The notes beneath the pieces are model-generated. The model searched no databases. It was not told the origin of the DNA and worked only from the letters and a program-made list of their open reading frames with translations. Source: Hypomesus transpacificus (Eukaryota > Chordata > Actinopteri > Osmeriformes > Osmeridae). Taken from it: DNA of 64,000 nt. The position numbers were made by a program, and so were the translations under genes. Each line of letters starts with the position of its first letter. Positions within the stretch are counted from its first letter, which is position 1. Positions 1-11,587 of the stretch are shown here, in pieces. The stretch lies in contig NW_025813938.1 in assembly GCF_021917145.1 (NCBI RefSeq), positions 1,467,301-1,531,300 on the forward strand, written 5' to 3'.

Positions 1-164
1 GACAAGAACACCCTCACTGTGTTTGAAAAAAAATTATCTTAAAACTTGCACCTGTTATTTACCAGTCAGAGAGTCTGCAGTTGCGGGTTTCTTGCTCTGG
101 CCTTTTTTTTCCTCTTGTCTTTATCCAACGATTCGTTTGTTCCCTCTCTCCACGATGGGGACAG

Positions 165-3100
165 AGGTCACGCAGCTGCCCCAACGCCCTCTACTCCTGC
201 TCCCTGTGTGACGTGCTGTTGGATTCTGTCCCCGCCGCCCACAGACACATCAGAGACAAGTGGCACAAGAGGCGAGCTCGGGTGAGACATTCACGACAAT
301 CTTCCAGATCAAACAATAAATGGTTACTGGGTTAATAGTTACTGGGTTAATGGTTACTGGGTTGACTGTTGCTCAGGAGGTAGAGCAGGTCGTCCGCTAA
401 TAGGGTTGGGCGGTTCAATCCCGGAGAACATCTAACCCTTGAATGCGTTGTGATCGACCAACTTGTATATGATCTGACGCCTATGCCTGTGTGTGTGTCC
501 GTCCGTGTGCCCAGGAGAGGAAGGAGGAGGCCATGCTGACGGAGATCCTGCCTCCCGGGCCGGACCAGGTGAGCGCCCTCGGCCGCGCCCTGCAGGGCGT
601 GGTGACGGAGCTGGGGATGAGCGACGTGGACGTGGAGAGGAGACGGCTGATCCTGGCTGCCATGCAGGCCGTCCTCCTGTCTGTCCTGCCTGGTGAGACC
701 CTGCAGCCCACAGGCCTCACAACCACCAAGCCCTTTTAAGGATCTCCTCCAGGTTGTGGGATGGTGGTTTGATTTGTCACAATTAAATGTACTTGCTTCA
801 GTTTGAGGATGTTTTTGTTGAGAGTTGTCAACGTTCAGCGTAGTCTCAAATCAAACATTCTGATGGTCTCTTAAATAGAATTTAATTTGTGTAGCGCTTT
901 TCCAAGCAGAATCATAGAGGGTTTCACCTATGCCCATAGAACTGCTCCTGAACCAACACATAACCCTGTTTTCAGATGTTAATTTGTGGGGGTGGGTGCT
1001 AAGAGAGCATGTGTGTAGTTTCAAGTTCTGTATAGTTTTTTCTGTACAATGTATTTAATCCTGTGTTGTTTTGGTGTTCTTCCAGGAATCAACCTCAGGC
1101 TGTATGGATCTTCTTGCACTAAGTTTGGGTTCAAGGATTCAGACATCAACATTGATATTCAGTTTCCTTCTCATGTGAGTAGTCGTGTGTGTGCGTGTGT
1201 GTGTATAATATTGAAAAGTCACCCTGTGACTTCTTCATCTGGGGTGGCGAAGCGTCAAACCTGCAAGTGAGTTTTATGAAGATTTACAATGTTGACTGTG
1301 TTTCCAGATGCATCAGCCAGACGTCCTGTTGCTGGTTCATGAAAGTCTGTCCAAGAGTGGTGAGTGATAAAGTGTCGACTCAGTGGATCAAATGTTAACA
1401 GAGCCTCTGCTGGTGTATTTAGTTACTGTGTGTTTCCAGATCTCTACGTGGAGATGGAGGCTGATTTCCATGCCAGGGTGCCCGTGGTTATCTGCAAAGA
1501 CAAGGAGAGGTCAGTTTCTGTTGTGGAAGTGAATCTCAGCTTTTCTAATGTCCCATGTTCCACTTGTACAATGTTGTAACTGGAGTGCCCAGTAACAGCG
1601 GTGTACACCATTGGGTCAGACTGCAGGTGATGTGTCCACAGACCATAATAGTTTTTCCTCCGTAGCGGCCTGGTCTGCAGGGTGAGCGCTGGAAATGACA
1701 ACGCGTACCAGACCACGTGCTACCTAGCGGCCCTGGCCAGCCAGGAGCCCCTCCTCCTCCCTCTGGTTCTGGGCCTCAGACACTGGGCTTGGGTGAGTTA
1801 CCCCCTCCCCTCCTCCCCCAGGACCAACCCCACTATCCCCAGGATCCCCCACATCATCATGCCCTACACCCCACCCAGCAGTCACTTCAGCAGCTCAGCC
1901 ACACATCCCCTTAATACGTGTGTTCAGAGCCAACACCCTCCACCCCACCCGCCTCACCCTCCACCCCAGCTGTCTCACCCTCCACCCCCTGTCTCACCCT
2001 CCACCCCACCTGTCTCACTCTCCACCCTGCTGTGTTGTCAGATTTGTCACGTGGACCGAGCGGAGGAGGGGGGCCTGCCGTCGTACGTCCTGGCCCTCAT
2101 GGTCATCTACTTCATGCAGCAGCGCAAGGAACACATCCTGCCCAGCTACCTGGGCCACGAGGTAGGAGGGAGGGAGTGCTACTGTCTGAATGTTGTTCTG
2201 GTGCTGGTTTGTTTGTTTTGTTGGGTCTAGGATGTTAATGAGCTGAACTCGTACAACTCACATTGAATTAGTCTTGACTGAGGTCATGCTCTCCATACAG
2301 TATTTGTGAGGGAGAAACGACTGCTATGTCGATTAATACCGGCAAGCAGAAAATACCAGAACAAATACTTAGCCAGTTGAACATTACTTTTTTCATGTAA
2401 CTTTTTCTTCATGTTTTTTCGTGACATCTCGTGTTCTCTTTCCCTCCAGATTAAGGAGTTTTCCGTGAGCAGGCTGTCAGACTTCAGCCTCACCTACCTG
2501 GAAGACGGGTTCGTGCACTGGGGCTACCGCTCTGCTAAGGACTCCTCCACACCTGCAGACGGCTTCTACAGGAAGGGCAAGGTGACCACGCCCGCATCTC
2601 CTCCTGAGGAACTAACTATCCCATGTGAAGAAATAGGAAACAGGATTACAAAAATGGGGCTGGAGTTGTCTGATGTGCAGTTGATCTTTTGTGTTGAGAC
2701 TGATGTTGTTCTGTATCCTGGACTTTGGTGTTTTGATCTTTAACCTGTGTGCGTGTCTGTGTGTGTGTCTGTGTGTGTGGTGTGCGGGGGGTGTCTGTGT
2801 GTGTGTTGTGCGTGTGTGGTGTGTCTGTGTGTGTGTGTTGGGAGCAGGCCCCTCTTGTTTTCCCGGGCCCCCGCTCCTCTCCGGAGGCGGGGCTTCTGTG
2901 GGTGGAGATGCTGCGATTCTATTCGCTGGAGTTCAACTTCTCCGACAGCGTCATCAGCGTCAGAACCCGTGCCGTCCTATCGCGCGAGGCCAAAGACTGG
3001 CCGAAGAAACGCATTGCTGTTGAAGGTTAGAATTTCCGTGGACTATTTGGCGTTGTTAAATGTATTGGTTGATCAACTAATATTTCTGCTCTTGATAGGG

Positions 3101-6100
3101 CAGTTTTACATTGTCTTATTGTATTCCCTAGACCCCTTTGCTGTGAAGAGAAACGTGGCTCGCACCTTGAACAGCCAGCAGATGTTTGAGTACATCCTCC
3201 ACTGCCTCAAAACCACCTACAAGCACTTTGCTCTCCCACTCAACACGGCCCCTGCCAATCACAAGCTAGGAGGGCCGAAACCATCCAATCACAAGCCAGA
3301 GAAAGGTTCCGGTTCTAGTCTGGAGGTGGGTCTGGGACCCCTGAGTGACGAGCAGGGCCTCCCCTCCAGCCTGGACTCTCTCAGCCTGGCTGAGTCAGCC
3401 AGGGGCCACAAAGGAGAGTCTGGATCTCAGGATTCAAACTGTGTCGTGGAAGAAGAAGAAGAGGTTGGAGAGGGGTACAGTGAATCTGATAAAGACAAAG
3501 AGAGAGAGAGTGCAGATCTGGGGAATAGTAGCCTCTCTGAGGAGGAGGAGGAGGAGGAAGAGGAGGTTTACAGTCGAGAGCACCTGAACAGTTTCACCAC
3601 AGAAGACGAGGAACTCTTCCAGTTAGACGAGGTGTCGGGGGACGAGCCTCTGTCCGATGAGGAGGGGCCGTGTCAGGAGGAGGACGGGGAGGAGGCGGCG
3701 GAAAAACAGAGAGAAACATCCGGAAAGATAATGGAAGCACTCAACAAACTGTGTTACGAATTCAACAAACAAGCGTTCACACGGGGCAAGGTAAACAACT
3801 AGAATTCGCTTTTCAATCGCCGCAATTGCAAGTTTGTAATGTCGGTTTAACGGTGACACGGTTAATCGTGAGCCTTCCTTCCTCCAGTCCCACACGGTGG
3901 TATGCAGCCTGTGCAAGCGGGACGGACACCTGAAAAAAGACTGTCCTGAAGACTTCAAGAAGGTGACGCTGGACCCTCTGCCTCCCATGATCCCCTGCTT
4001 CCTGGAGACCCTCAGCCTAGTCTGCGAGCAGTGCTACCGTGAGTTGAGACGAGGAGGACGTCTACATTTAGTCATTTAGCAGACGCCCTTATCCAGAGCG
4101 ACTTACAGGAAGTACAGGGACATTCTCCTTGAGGCTAGTAGGGTGAAGTGCCTTGCCCAAGGACACAATGTCATTTTGTGCGGCGGGAATCAAACCGGCA
4201 ACCTTTTGATTAATAGCCCGATTCCCTAACCGCTCAGCCATCTGACTCCCATCTGACAAATTTCGATTTTTTACAACCAAGCAAATGTCATGTACTTTGT
4301 CAAACGAGGAAGTCATCTTTTATTGATTAACGATTCCCCAAACTCTTTAGCTAACAATGTTGAATAATGTATCCGTCTAAACTGAATTTGATAAAATAAA
4401 TTGGTATTGAACCCATGAAGTCCTATTGGTTAGGCTGTAAGTAGGAGGGTGTTTAAGGTAGTGCAGCTGAGCCAGCTTGGTCCTTGCAGGAGACTTCGCC
4501 CCTGATGAGCTGGAGCTGGGAGTCAGAGAGCACATCCTGCGGGACGTGGAGCGCTTCGTACGCTGCCAGTTTGCAGGTAAGACGTCAGGCTGTTATCTCC
4601 ATAAATTAAAGTATATGTATATATTTTTATATATACATATACTTTTTTTACAAATAACTCTGTGTGTATAACTGTTGCTACTGTAGAAGAACTATCCAGT
4701 GCCTTAGAATGTCACTGAAAAACAGGTGAAACTAATGGCCTTTTTGATGAAAAAAAACAATCAATCTTTGTTTAATCTGTGTTTTTGGTTAAAGGTGCAA
4801 AACTTCGCCTGTTTGGTTCTTCGAAGAACGGATTTGGCTTCAAGCAGAGTGACTTGGACATCTGCATGGTGTTAGAGGGACAGGAGACTGCTGATGTAAT
4901 TATACAAACGTTTATTTCATTTGACATGTATATCATTCCACCCAACCATTAACAATATTGAAAATGTATGTTGTTTTTCAAATGTGCTATATAAATAAAG
5001 TCTAACTTCCATGGTTAGGGTGTGTTGACGCTGGCGTGTGATGCTCTCTCTCCTCAGGAGCTGGACTGTATCAGTGTTATCGAGAGTGTGGCCAGACTAC
5101 TGAGAAAACACCCAGGTCCGCTCCTCACCACCCGCCCCCAAGCTGTTACTTAAGTGAATTTGAATTTAGTTAGAAGATATACTTACAGTGGTCGTTTGAG
5201 AGCTTGTGATAGTTAATGGCAATTCATGCTTATGTGCATCGGCAGTTAATGAACTCAAACAGACTATTAGCATTTCTCCTCCTACTGAAGGAATTTCTAT
5301 ATTTGTAGGCATTTGTGCTTTATGAATGCTAGTGACAGTCTGAGAGAGACAGGAAAGGCAGGGGGACACAGATAGAGAGAGAGAGAGAGGATGACAGGCA
5401 GCTAAGGACCCGGGCTGGAATCGAACCCGGGCTGCTGCGGTAAGACCACAGCCTGTGTGGTTTGTGTTGTTTCTGGATGGGGAAGCCCCGTCTACTGAAA
5501 CCCTGTCAAACACTACTGCATTCAACCTAAGGAACACATGCATTCTGGTTTTGATAACTGGGGGTGAATATTTTTGTCAAGAAACACAAAAAAATAATAC
5601 ATAGATAATTAGGCTATTTGCAAGCTGAGCTAGCCCAATTATTCCACCCTTCATATCTCTTCAGCAGTCTGAAATAACACATCAAGATGAGAGAACTGTC
5701 TGATTTCATCCATCATTCTGTCTGCACCCCCAGATCTAAGAAACATCTTGCCCATCACCACAGCCAAAGTGCCCATCGTCAAGTTCTACCATGTGCGCAC
5801 CAGTCTGGAGGGAGACATCAGCCTCTACAACACTCTGGTAAGGACCAACAGGCCGGAAGGTCTTGGCCGACTGGGAGGAAAAAAGGGGAAATTGAATTAG
5901 CTTTCTGTCTTTCTCCCATCAGGCTTTGCACAACACCAACCTGCTGGCATGCTACGCCGCGATCGACCGCAGGGTCACCATCCTCTGCTACGTCATGAAG
6001 GTGTTTGCCAAGGTAACCCCCCACACACACACACACACACTCGTAACACCTGCCTACATGATCAGGTCAGCATCATCCTATCTTTCCTCACTGTTACACG

Positions 6101-9068
6101 TAAGTTGTCCCTGTGCTCAGCACGGCGCCATCCTAACCCTCGTGTCCCCAAGGTTGTGACGTGTGTTTCCTCCCCTGCGGGGCGTGTCCCCAAGGTTGTG
6201 ACGTGTGTTTCCTCCCCTGCGGGGCGTGTCCCCAAGGTTGTGACGTGTGTTTCCTCCCCTGCGGGGCGTGTCCCCAAGGTTGTGACGTGTGTTTCCTCCC
6301 CTGCGGGGCGTGTCCCCAAGGTTGTGACGTGTGTTTCCTCCCCTGCGGGGCGTGTCTCCAAGTTTGTGACGTGTGTTTCCTCCCCTGCGGGGCGTGTCCC
6401 CAAGGTTGTGACGTGTGTTTCCTCCCCTGCGGGGCGTGTCTCCAAGGTTGTGACGTGTGTTTCCTCCCCTGCGGGGCGTGTCCCCAAGGTTGTGACGTGT
6501 GTTTCCTCCCCTGCGGGGCGTGTCCCCAAGGTTGTGACGTGTGTTTCCTCCCCTGCGGGGCGTGTCCCCAAGGTTGTGACGTGTGTTTCCTCCCCTGCGG
6601 GGCGTGTCCCCAAGGTTGTGACGTGTGTTTCCTCCCCTGCGGGGCGTGTCTCCAAGTTTGTGACGTGTGTTTCCTCCCCTGCGGGGCGTGTCCCCAAGGT
6701 TGTGACGTGTGTTTCCTCCCCTGCGGGGCGTGTCTCCAAGGTTGTGACGTGTGTTTCCTCCCCTGCGGGGCGTGTCCCCAAGGTTGTGACGTGTGTTTCC
6801 TCCTCTGCGGGGCGTGTCCCCAAGGTTGTGACGTGTGTTTCCTCCCCTGCGGGGCGTGTCCCCAAGGTTGTGACGTGTGTTTCCTCCCCTGCGGGGCGTG
6901 TCCCCAAGGTTGTGACGTGTGTTTCCTCCCCTGCGGGGCGTGTCCCCAAGGTTGTGACGTGTGTTTCCTCCCCTGCGGGGCGTGTCCCCAAGGTTGTGAC
7001 GTGTGTTTCCTCCCCTGCAGATGTGTGACATCGGGGACGCGTCGCGTGGCAGCCTGTCTTCCTACGCCTACACCCTCATGGTTCTGTTCTACCTGCAGCA
7101 GAGGAACCCTCCGCTCATCCCCGTGCTCCAAGAGGTCTCACACACACACACACACCGCTCGCTCACACACACACACATAGCTTCATTGACCTTGACCTCA
7201 CTTAATTCTGGGTTCATCCTAGAGTGAGCGTTACCGATAAGACGTCCAAGAGCGTTGATGGAGGAAGGAATAACAGATGGTGATCTTTTCCTGACTAGAT
7301 TTACGATGGGGATGTGAAGCCAGAGGTGCTGGTTGATGGCTGGAACGTGTACTTTTATGATGACATGGAGGCTCTGGTAAGTTGTGTGTGTGTGTGTGTG
7401 TGTGTGTTTGTGTTGAGCACGTTGGTGTTTAATTGTGTGATTATTCCACCTGATTCCAACTGCTTGTTTCTGCTTAATAAACACATTGTATTTGTGTGTC
7501 TCTCCAGCCCAGTCGCTGGCCGCAGTACCAGAAGAATACTGAATCAGTGGGGGCGCTGTGGCTGGGTTTGCTGCAGTTCTACACAGAGGTGTTTGACTTC
7601 AGAGAGCACGTCATCTGCATCCGCCAGCACGCTCCCCTCACCACCTTCAACAAGCAGTGGACCTCCAAGTACATCGTCATCGAGGGTGAGTCCAGACTAC
7701 AGAGGGCTGTGGAGGAGAGGAGTGCACCCCCATCAAACTGTCGTTTGTGCCGTCGGTTTGGTGTCTCGTCCAAATGAGTTTGCAGTGAGGATGTTGTTTC
7801 CCTCGTGTCAAACTGTTGTCTTCCTGTTTCCCCAGACCCGTTTGATCTGAACCATAACCTGGGAGCTGGCCTGTCCAGGAGAAGTGGGTTTCTTTCTGTG
7901 AATACATCCTGTCTGGACCTTGTAGACCTTCTGTTCTTCTAACCAGTCTTCTCCATCACAGTGACTAACTTCATCATGAAGGCTTTCGTCAACGGCAGAA
8001 GAGTGTTCGGTGTGCCTGTCAAAAGCTATCCTCCAGAGTACCCCAGCCAAATGGTTTGTGTTCACAAATGTTCACGTTTGAAAAAACAGTTCTCAAGCAT
8101 GTATGTACATATACATAATTGAGAACTGGCAAATACAACTGTTATATCCAGTCAAACGTGTGTTTTCCCTTCTCCCTCACGAGCGCTGTGTCTCTCTCTC
8201 CAGGAGTATTTCTTTGATCCGGAGGTTCTTACGGAGGGAGAACTGGCGCCCAACGACCGCTGCTGCAGAATTTGCGGCAAGATCGGCCACTTCATGAAAG
8301 ACTGCCCCATGCGCAAAAAGTACGCATCGCCAACAAACTGCCTTTCCCTTCTGTTGTTTTCTCTGTTGATGCGTGTGTGTGTTACTGGTGTGTGTGTCTG
8401 TTACTGATGTGTGTGTGTGTGTTACTGATGTGTGTGTGTTACTGATGTGTGTATGTATGTGTGTGACAGGTCCAAGCAGAGGCGGGACCAGGAGGACAGG
8501 AACAGGGCGGAGGGACGGAGAGACTGGGCAGAGCCGGCCGACGGGGGCCGGGAGGGGACGCCGTGGAAGGGCGAGCGCTGGAGGAGACCGGAGGAGAAGC
8601 GTTGCTGCTTCCTGTGTGGCTCTCAAGCGCACATGAAGAAGGACTGTCCTCAGTACAGAGGGCCCCCTATAGGTAGGAGGTACTCTCTGCACTCCTAAAC
8701 CTGTTTTTAAACTGGGCTTTCTACTGTCAATTCCTGCCATTTTTCTTGGTATTCTTGTGTGGTATTACTGGAATTTCCCCTTAATTCAGTTGTGTGACAT
8801 GACTGTCATGGGTGCACTGATAATACTGTTGTTCAATTATTTTTTTTACAGCAAGTGCCAAAGAGAAGGACAGACAGGTATCTGACACACACACACACTC
8901 CACCACCATCTGACAAACACACACACATTCCCAAGAGATTCTCATCCTCGTTTCCTTGTCTAGGGCGCGCATCCACACGACGAGAAAAGTAAAACAAGGC
9001 AGAAAAATGTCCACAGTCCACAGACAGGTGTGTTCGCCCTTCAGGCTTGGTGTAATGTTTACGTCTGA

Positions 9069-9105
<37 letters not shown>

Positions 9106-9202
9106 AGGGTGGTGTGTTAATCTTGTGTGTTTGAACGTTTTAGGAAGTCTATCCAGCAGACACCAGGGGCGGGCCGGTCAGGGGCGGAGCCTGGTGGACT
9201 GA
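165..9202 (+). CDS. tut7: Terminal uridylyltransferase 7, 3' part (26 exons in window)
   Basis: Adds uridines to RNA 3' ends (pre-let-7, histone and poly(A)-shortened mRNAs) in the cytoplasm. Exons I join: 165-281, 515-692, 1086-1174, 1308-1359, 1440-1509, 1666-1792, 2042-2161, 2450-2581, 2848-3025, 3132-3790, 3888-4038, 4490-4576, 4795-4895, 5058-5115, 5734-5837, 5923-6012, 7021-7134, 7299-7376, 7508-7685, 7836-7883, 7962-8053, 8204-8319, 8470-8672, 8852-8877, 8964-9027, 9144-9202. All phases agree, giving 1096 residues. In order: a zinc finger ([10 protein letters not shown]...H...H); an N-terminal nucleotidyltransferase-like module with SDIN where an active enzyme has DxD, so inactive as in the family; a long acidic linker exon (3132-3790); CCHC knuckle [14 protein letters not shown]; the active transferase with [15 protein letters not shown]; then knuckles [14 protein letters not shown] and [14 protein letters not shown]. 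The 5' end lies outside the window. TUT7 rather than TUT4 is supported by isca1 next door, as in human 9q21. The last three small exons are the least certain. Confidence 0.95.
365..437 (+). repeat. tRNA-derived SINE head fragment
   Basis: In a tut7 intron. It shows a tRNA-like A box (TGCTCAGGAGGTAGAGC) and B box (GCGGTTCAATCCC) about 30 bp apart, without a cloverleaf acceptor stem. I read it as the head of a fish SINE, not a tRNA gene. Confidence 0.6.
866..960. repeat. Dispersed repeat fragment (AGAGGGCTTCAC family)
   Basis: In the tut7 intron 693-1085. It shares the sequence around 'AGAGGGTTTCACCTATGCCCATAGAAC' split as AGAGGGTTTCAC then CCCATAGAAC with copies near 28745 and 39790. Three copies in the window show it is a dispersed family; I cannot name it. 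Confidence 0.55.
2752..2843. repeat. GT-rich microsatellite before a tut7 splice acceptor
   Basis: Imperfect (TG)n/(TGTC)n tract ending four bases before the AG of the exon starting at 2848. Similar GT tracts lie at 7383-7411, 8370-8466 (which ends at the acceptor of exon 8470) and 9075-9103. Confidence 0.8.
4060..4251 (-). repeat. tRNA-derived SINE, family A, full copy
   Basis: Read on the minus strand it begins with a tRNA-Leu/Ser-like head (A box TGGCTGAGCGG, B box close to GGTTTGATTCC). A body with CTTGGGCAAGGCACTTC follows, then the tail CTCTGGATAAGGGCGTCTGC. Five more full copies of this family occur in the window. It lies antisense in a tut7 intron. Confidence 0.85.
5335..5470 (-). 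repeat. tRNA-derived SINE, family B
   Basis: On the minus strand a B box (CGGGTTCGATTCCAGCC) is followed by CTTAGCTGCCTGTCATCC, a CT-rich stretch, and CCTGTCTCTC. This arrangement is typical of a SINE common in teleost genomes. It lies in the tut7 intron 5116-5733. Confidence 0.7.
6150..7020 (+). repeat. 42-bp minisatellite, about 21 copies, ending at a tut7 splice acceptor
   Basis: Unit: GGTTGTGACGTGTGTTTCCT followed by CCCCTGCGGGGCGTGTCCCCAA (42 bp). The array fills the 3' part of the intron 6013-7020. Its last, partial unit is the real 3' splice site, TTTCCTCCCCTGCAG, before the exon at 7021; every other unit has CTGCGG there. Because 42 is a multiple of three and the unit lacks stops in most frames, it yields long false open frames on both strands. 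Confidence 0.95.
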
Positions 9203-9340
9203 AGACGACCAGATGGAGGAAGAGTAGAAGAAAGGAGAAGGAGAGGATAAGAAGAACGAGAGGCTCGAGAGCAGTGAACTCCAAGCCCCTCTTCTTCAGT
9301 GACCCATGAACAAGGACTGAACAAGCACCGTGGAAATTCA

Positions 9341-9835
9341 CAGACCCTTCCCTCCCTCCCCACCTCCCCCCCTCCCTCCCCACCCACCTCCCTCCACACC
9401 CCACCCCCTCCCCACCCCCCTCCCTCCCCTCCCTCCCTCCCCCCCTCCCTCCCCACCCCCCTCCCTCCCCACCCCCCTCCCCACCCCCCTCCCTCCCCAC
9501 CCCCCTCCCCACCCCCCTCCCTCCCCACCCCCCTCCCTCCACACCCCCCTCCCTCCCCACCTCCCTCCCCACCCCCCTCCCTCCCCACCCACCTCCCTCC
9601 ACACCCCACCCCCTCCCCACCCCCCTCCCTCCCTCCCCCCCTCCCTCCCCACCCACCTCCCTCCACACCCCCCTCCCTCCCCACCCCCCTCCCTCCCCAC
9701 CTCCCTCCCCACCTCCCTCCCTCCCCACCCCTCCCCACCCCACCCCCTCCCCACCCCCCTCCCTCCCTCCCCCCCTCCCTCCCCACCCCCCTCCCTCCCC
9801 ACCTCCCTCCCCACCTCCCTCCCCACCCCCTCCCA
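9341..9835 (+). repeat. C-rich (CCTCCC/CCCACC)n tract in the tut7 3' UTR
   Basis: About 500 bp of almost pure C and T with scattered A, built from CCTCCCTCCCC and CCACCCCCC units. It begins about 140 bp after the tut7 stop, so it should be in the 3' UTR as a poly(C)-rich RNA; the minus strand is G-rich with many GGG runs. Confidence 0.9.
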
Positions 9836-10149
9836 AAAAAGAAAGAAAACCACCATTGGCCCACCGTGATCCAGAGGAGCAGAGGGGCCTTTTTATATTT
9901 TAAACCCTTCACTCCTCTTCTGAGGAGTTTTTTTTAAATAACTTGTTTTAACCGGCTGCATGCATGTCACTTCTTCCTTTACCTAAACAACACAGCTTTT
10001 ACATTGTTTTATTTTTTAAAGAGTGATTTTGTTTGATTTTGTTTCCCGTGCACTGATTGTTCACTGTCTCCCTCCTCTCATGTAGCCTAGCAAGCAGTTT
10101 ATGCCATGACTCTGGTGTGTCACACAACGCAAGTACTTTAACTGGCTTT

Positions 10150-10428
10150 CCTCGTGTACATCTGCAGGGTTGGGTGATTTCCTCATGTACATCTGCAGGG
10201 TTGGGTGATTTCCTCATGTACATCTGCAGGGTTGGGTGATTTCCTCATGTACATCTGCAGGGTTGGGTGATTTCCTCATGTACATCTGCAGGGTTGGGTG
10301 ATTTCCTCATGTACATCTGCAGGGTTGGGTGATTTCCTCATGTACATCTGCAGGGTTGGGTGATTTCCTCATGTACATCTGCAGGGTTGGGTGATTTCCT
10401 CATGTACATCTGCAGGGTTGGGTGATTT
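10150..10428. repeat. 31-bp minisatellite, nine near-perfect copies
   Basis: Unit is CCTCATGTACATCTGCAGGG plus TTGGGTGATTT. Nine copies make exactly 279 bp; the first differs by one base (CCTCGTG). It lies in the tut7-isca1 interval. 10430-11587 otherwise holds only AT-rich unique-looking DNA and a poly(A) signal. Confidence 0.95.
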
Positions 10429-11141
10429 TAAATAGGGTAGAACTGCCTGTACAAGGGGCTCAAATTAATTTCTTTCAACAACAAACTTTACTTATGACGT
10501 ACGAGTTTCCAAAGATGGTAGAAGTCCATTCCACTTTCCTGTAACCCGATTAAGGCTACTGTATATGCAATGATGTAAGAACTCTTTAACATGTAGAAGA
10601 GAGTAAGGTTGGGCATCTCCATTTTCCGGAGCAGTTAATACAGTCTTCAAGTTCACTGTCTTGGACTCTACCTGGCGTCGTGCCATCTCAAATTGGAAAA
10701 CGTTGTTTATTTTACCCAAGAAAGTTAATCATATTCCTGATGTGACAGCAAATTGTGTCAATCATTAAGTATTTATTAGATATGTTTTGTTATGTTTATT
10801 ATTGGAATGTTAATTTGTTTTTGCCATTTTACTTTTTGCAAAATAACAACTCGATTTTATGGTATACTCCAGCAGACTGTCTTTTGTGATTGAATATATT
10901 AAATGATGGCAATTCTCTTTGAACTCGAGATGTTGAAATAGAGATACACTGTGGCTCCTAAAACTTGAGTTGGTCAATCCAAAGGTCAAGAGAAAATAAG
11001 AAACTGTTCAATTGATTTGGTTTGGCCAGACAGTAATTTGTGGTCGTGGTGGATTTGGTTAGTCAGAAAGGTAGCTGTAATGTAAGGCTCTGTGCCCCAG
11101 GCTGATATGCTGCTAGTGTTCTGTCTGAAAGACCCTTATTA

Positions 11142-11147
11142 AATAAA
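11142..11147 (+). terminator. Candidate tut7 poly(A) signal
   Basis: AATAAA in TTATTAAATAAAACG, about 1.9 kb after the tut7 stop and 440 bp before the isca1 start. It is the clearest hexamer in this interval; that it serves tut7 is inference. Confidence 0.4.
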
Positions 11148-11587
11148 ACGTATTTAGGTGAAAATGGTTTACTTTTTTTTCTCCACGTCATTTCATCATT
11201 TGTGAGCCTTTTAGGGAGACTTTGCCTGTTCTCGTTAATTTTTGTATACAAAATTGAATAGCGATAACCTTAGCATTTGCAAAGTAACTGAGTTGAATAT
11301 AGATTAAATGTTCCCCTCCCAGTCCCGCCGTCAAAACGTGTTCATGGTCTCTCCCAATAACAAGATAACCGCTGTAGTTTGACATCGCCTATCTTCTGAA
11401 GAACATTTCGGTCGTTTGTGGCGTCAGTGAACTGGAAACCTATTGGTGTAATTGCCTGTCAGTTAAAGCGTCACCCAATTGTGAAACAGTTTACCTAAAC
11501 AGAGGGGCGGGGTTTCTCATGCGGTTGCGCGTCTGAAGTGTTTTCAGGTTAAGTCGCTGACATAGAATTTTTTACAGAAGTCCAAAC

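Noticed and set aside
6062-7180. Several 300-residue open frames on both strands
   Set aside because: All are the 42-bp minisatellite read in different frames; the real content is a tut7 intron and one exon.
9117-9937. Pro-rich and Gly-rich frames of about 200-240 residues
   Set aside because: Products of the C-rich repeat in the tut7 3' UTR.
10150-10428. Possible CRISPR array from nine regular 31-bp repeats
   Set aside because: Units are directly joined with no unique spacers, and this is a vertebrate genome; it is a minisatellite.
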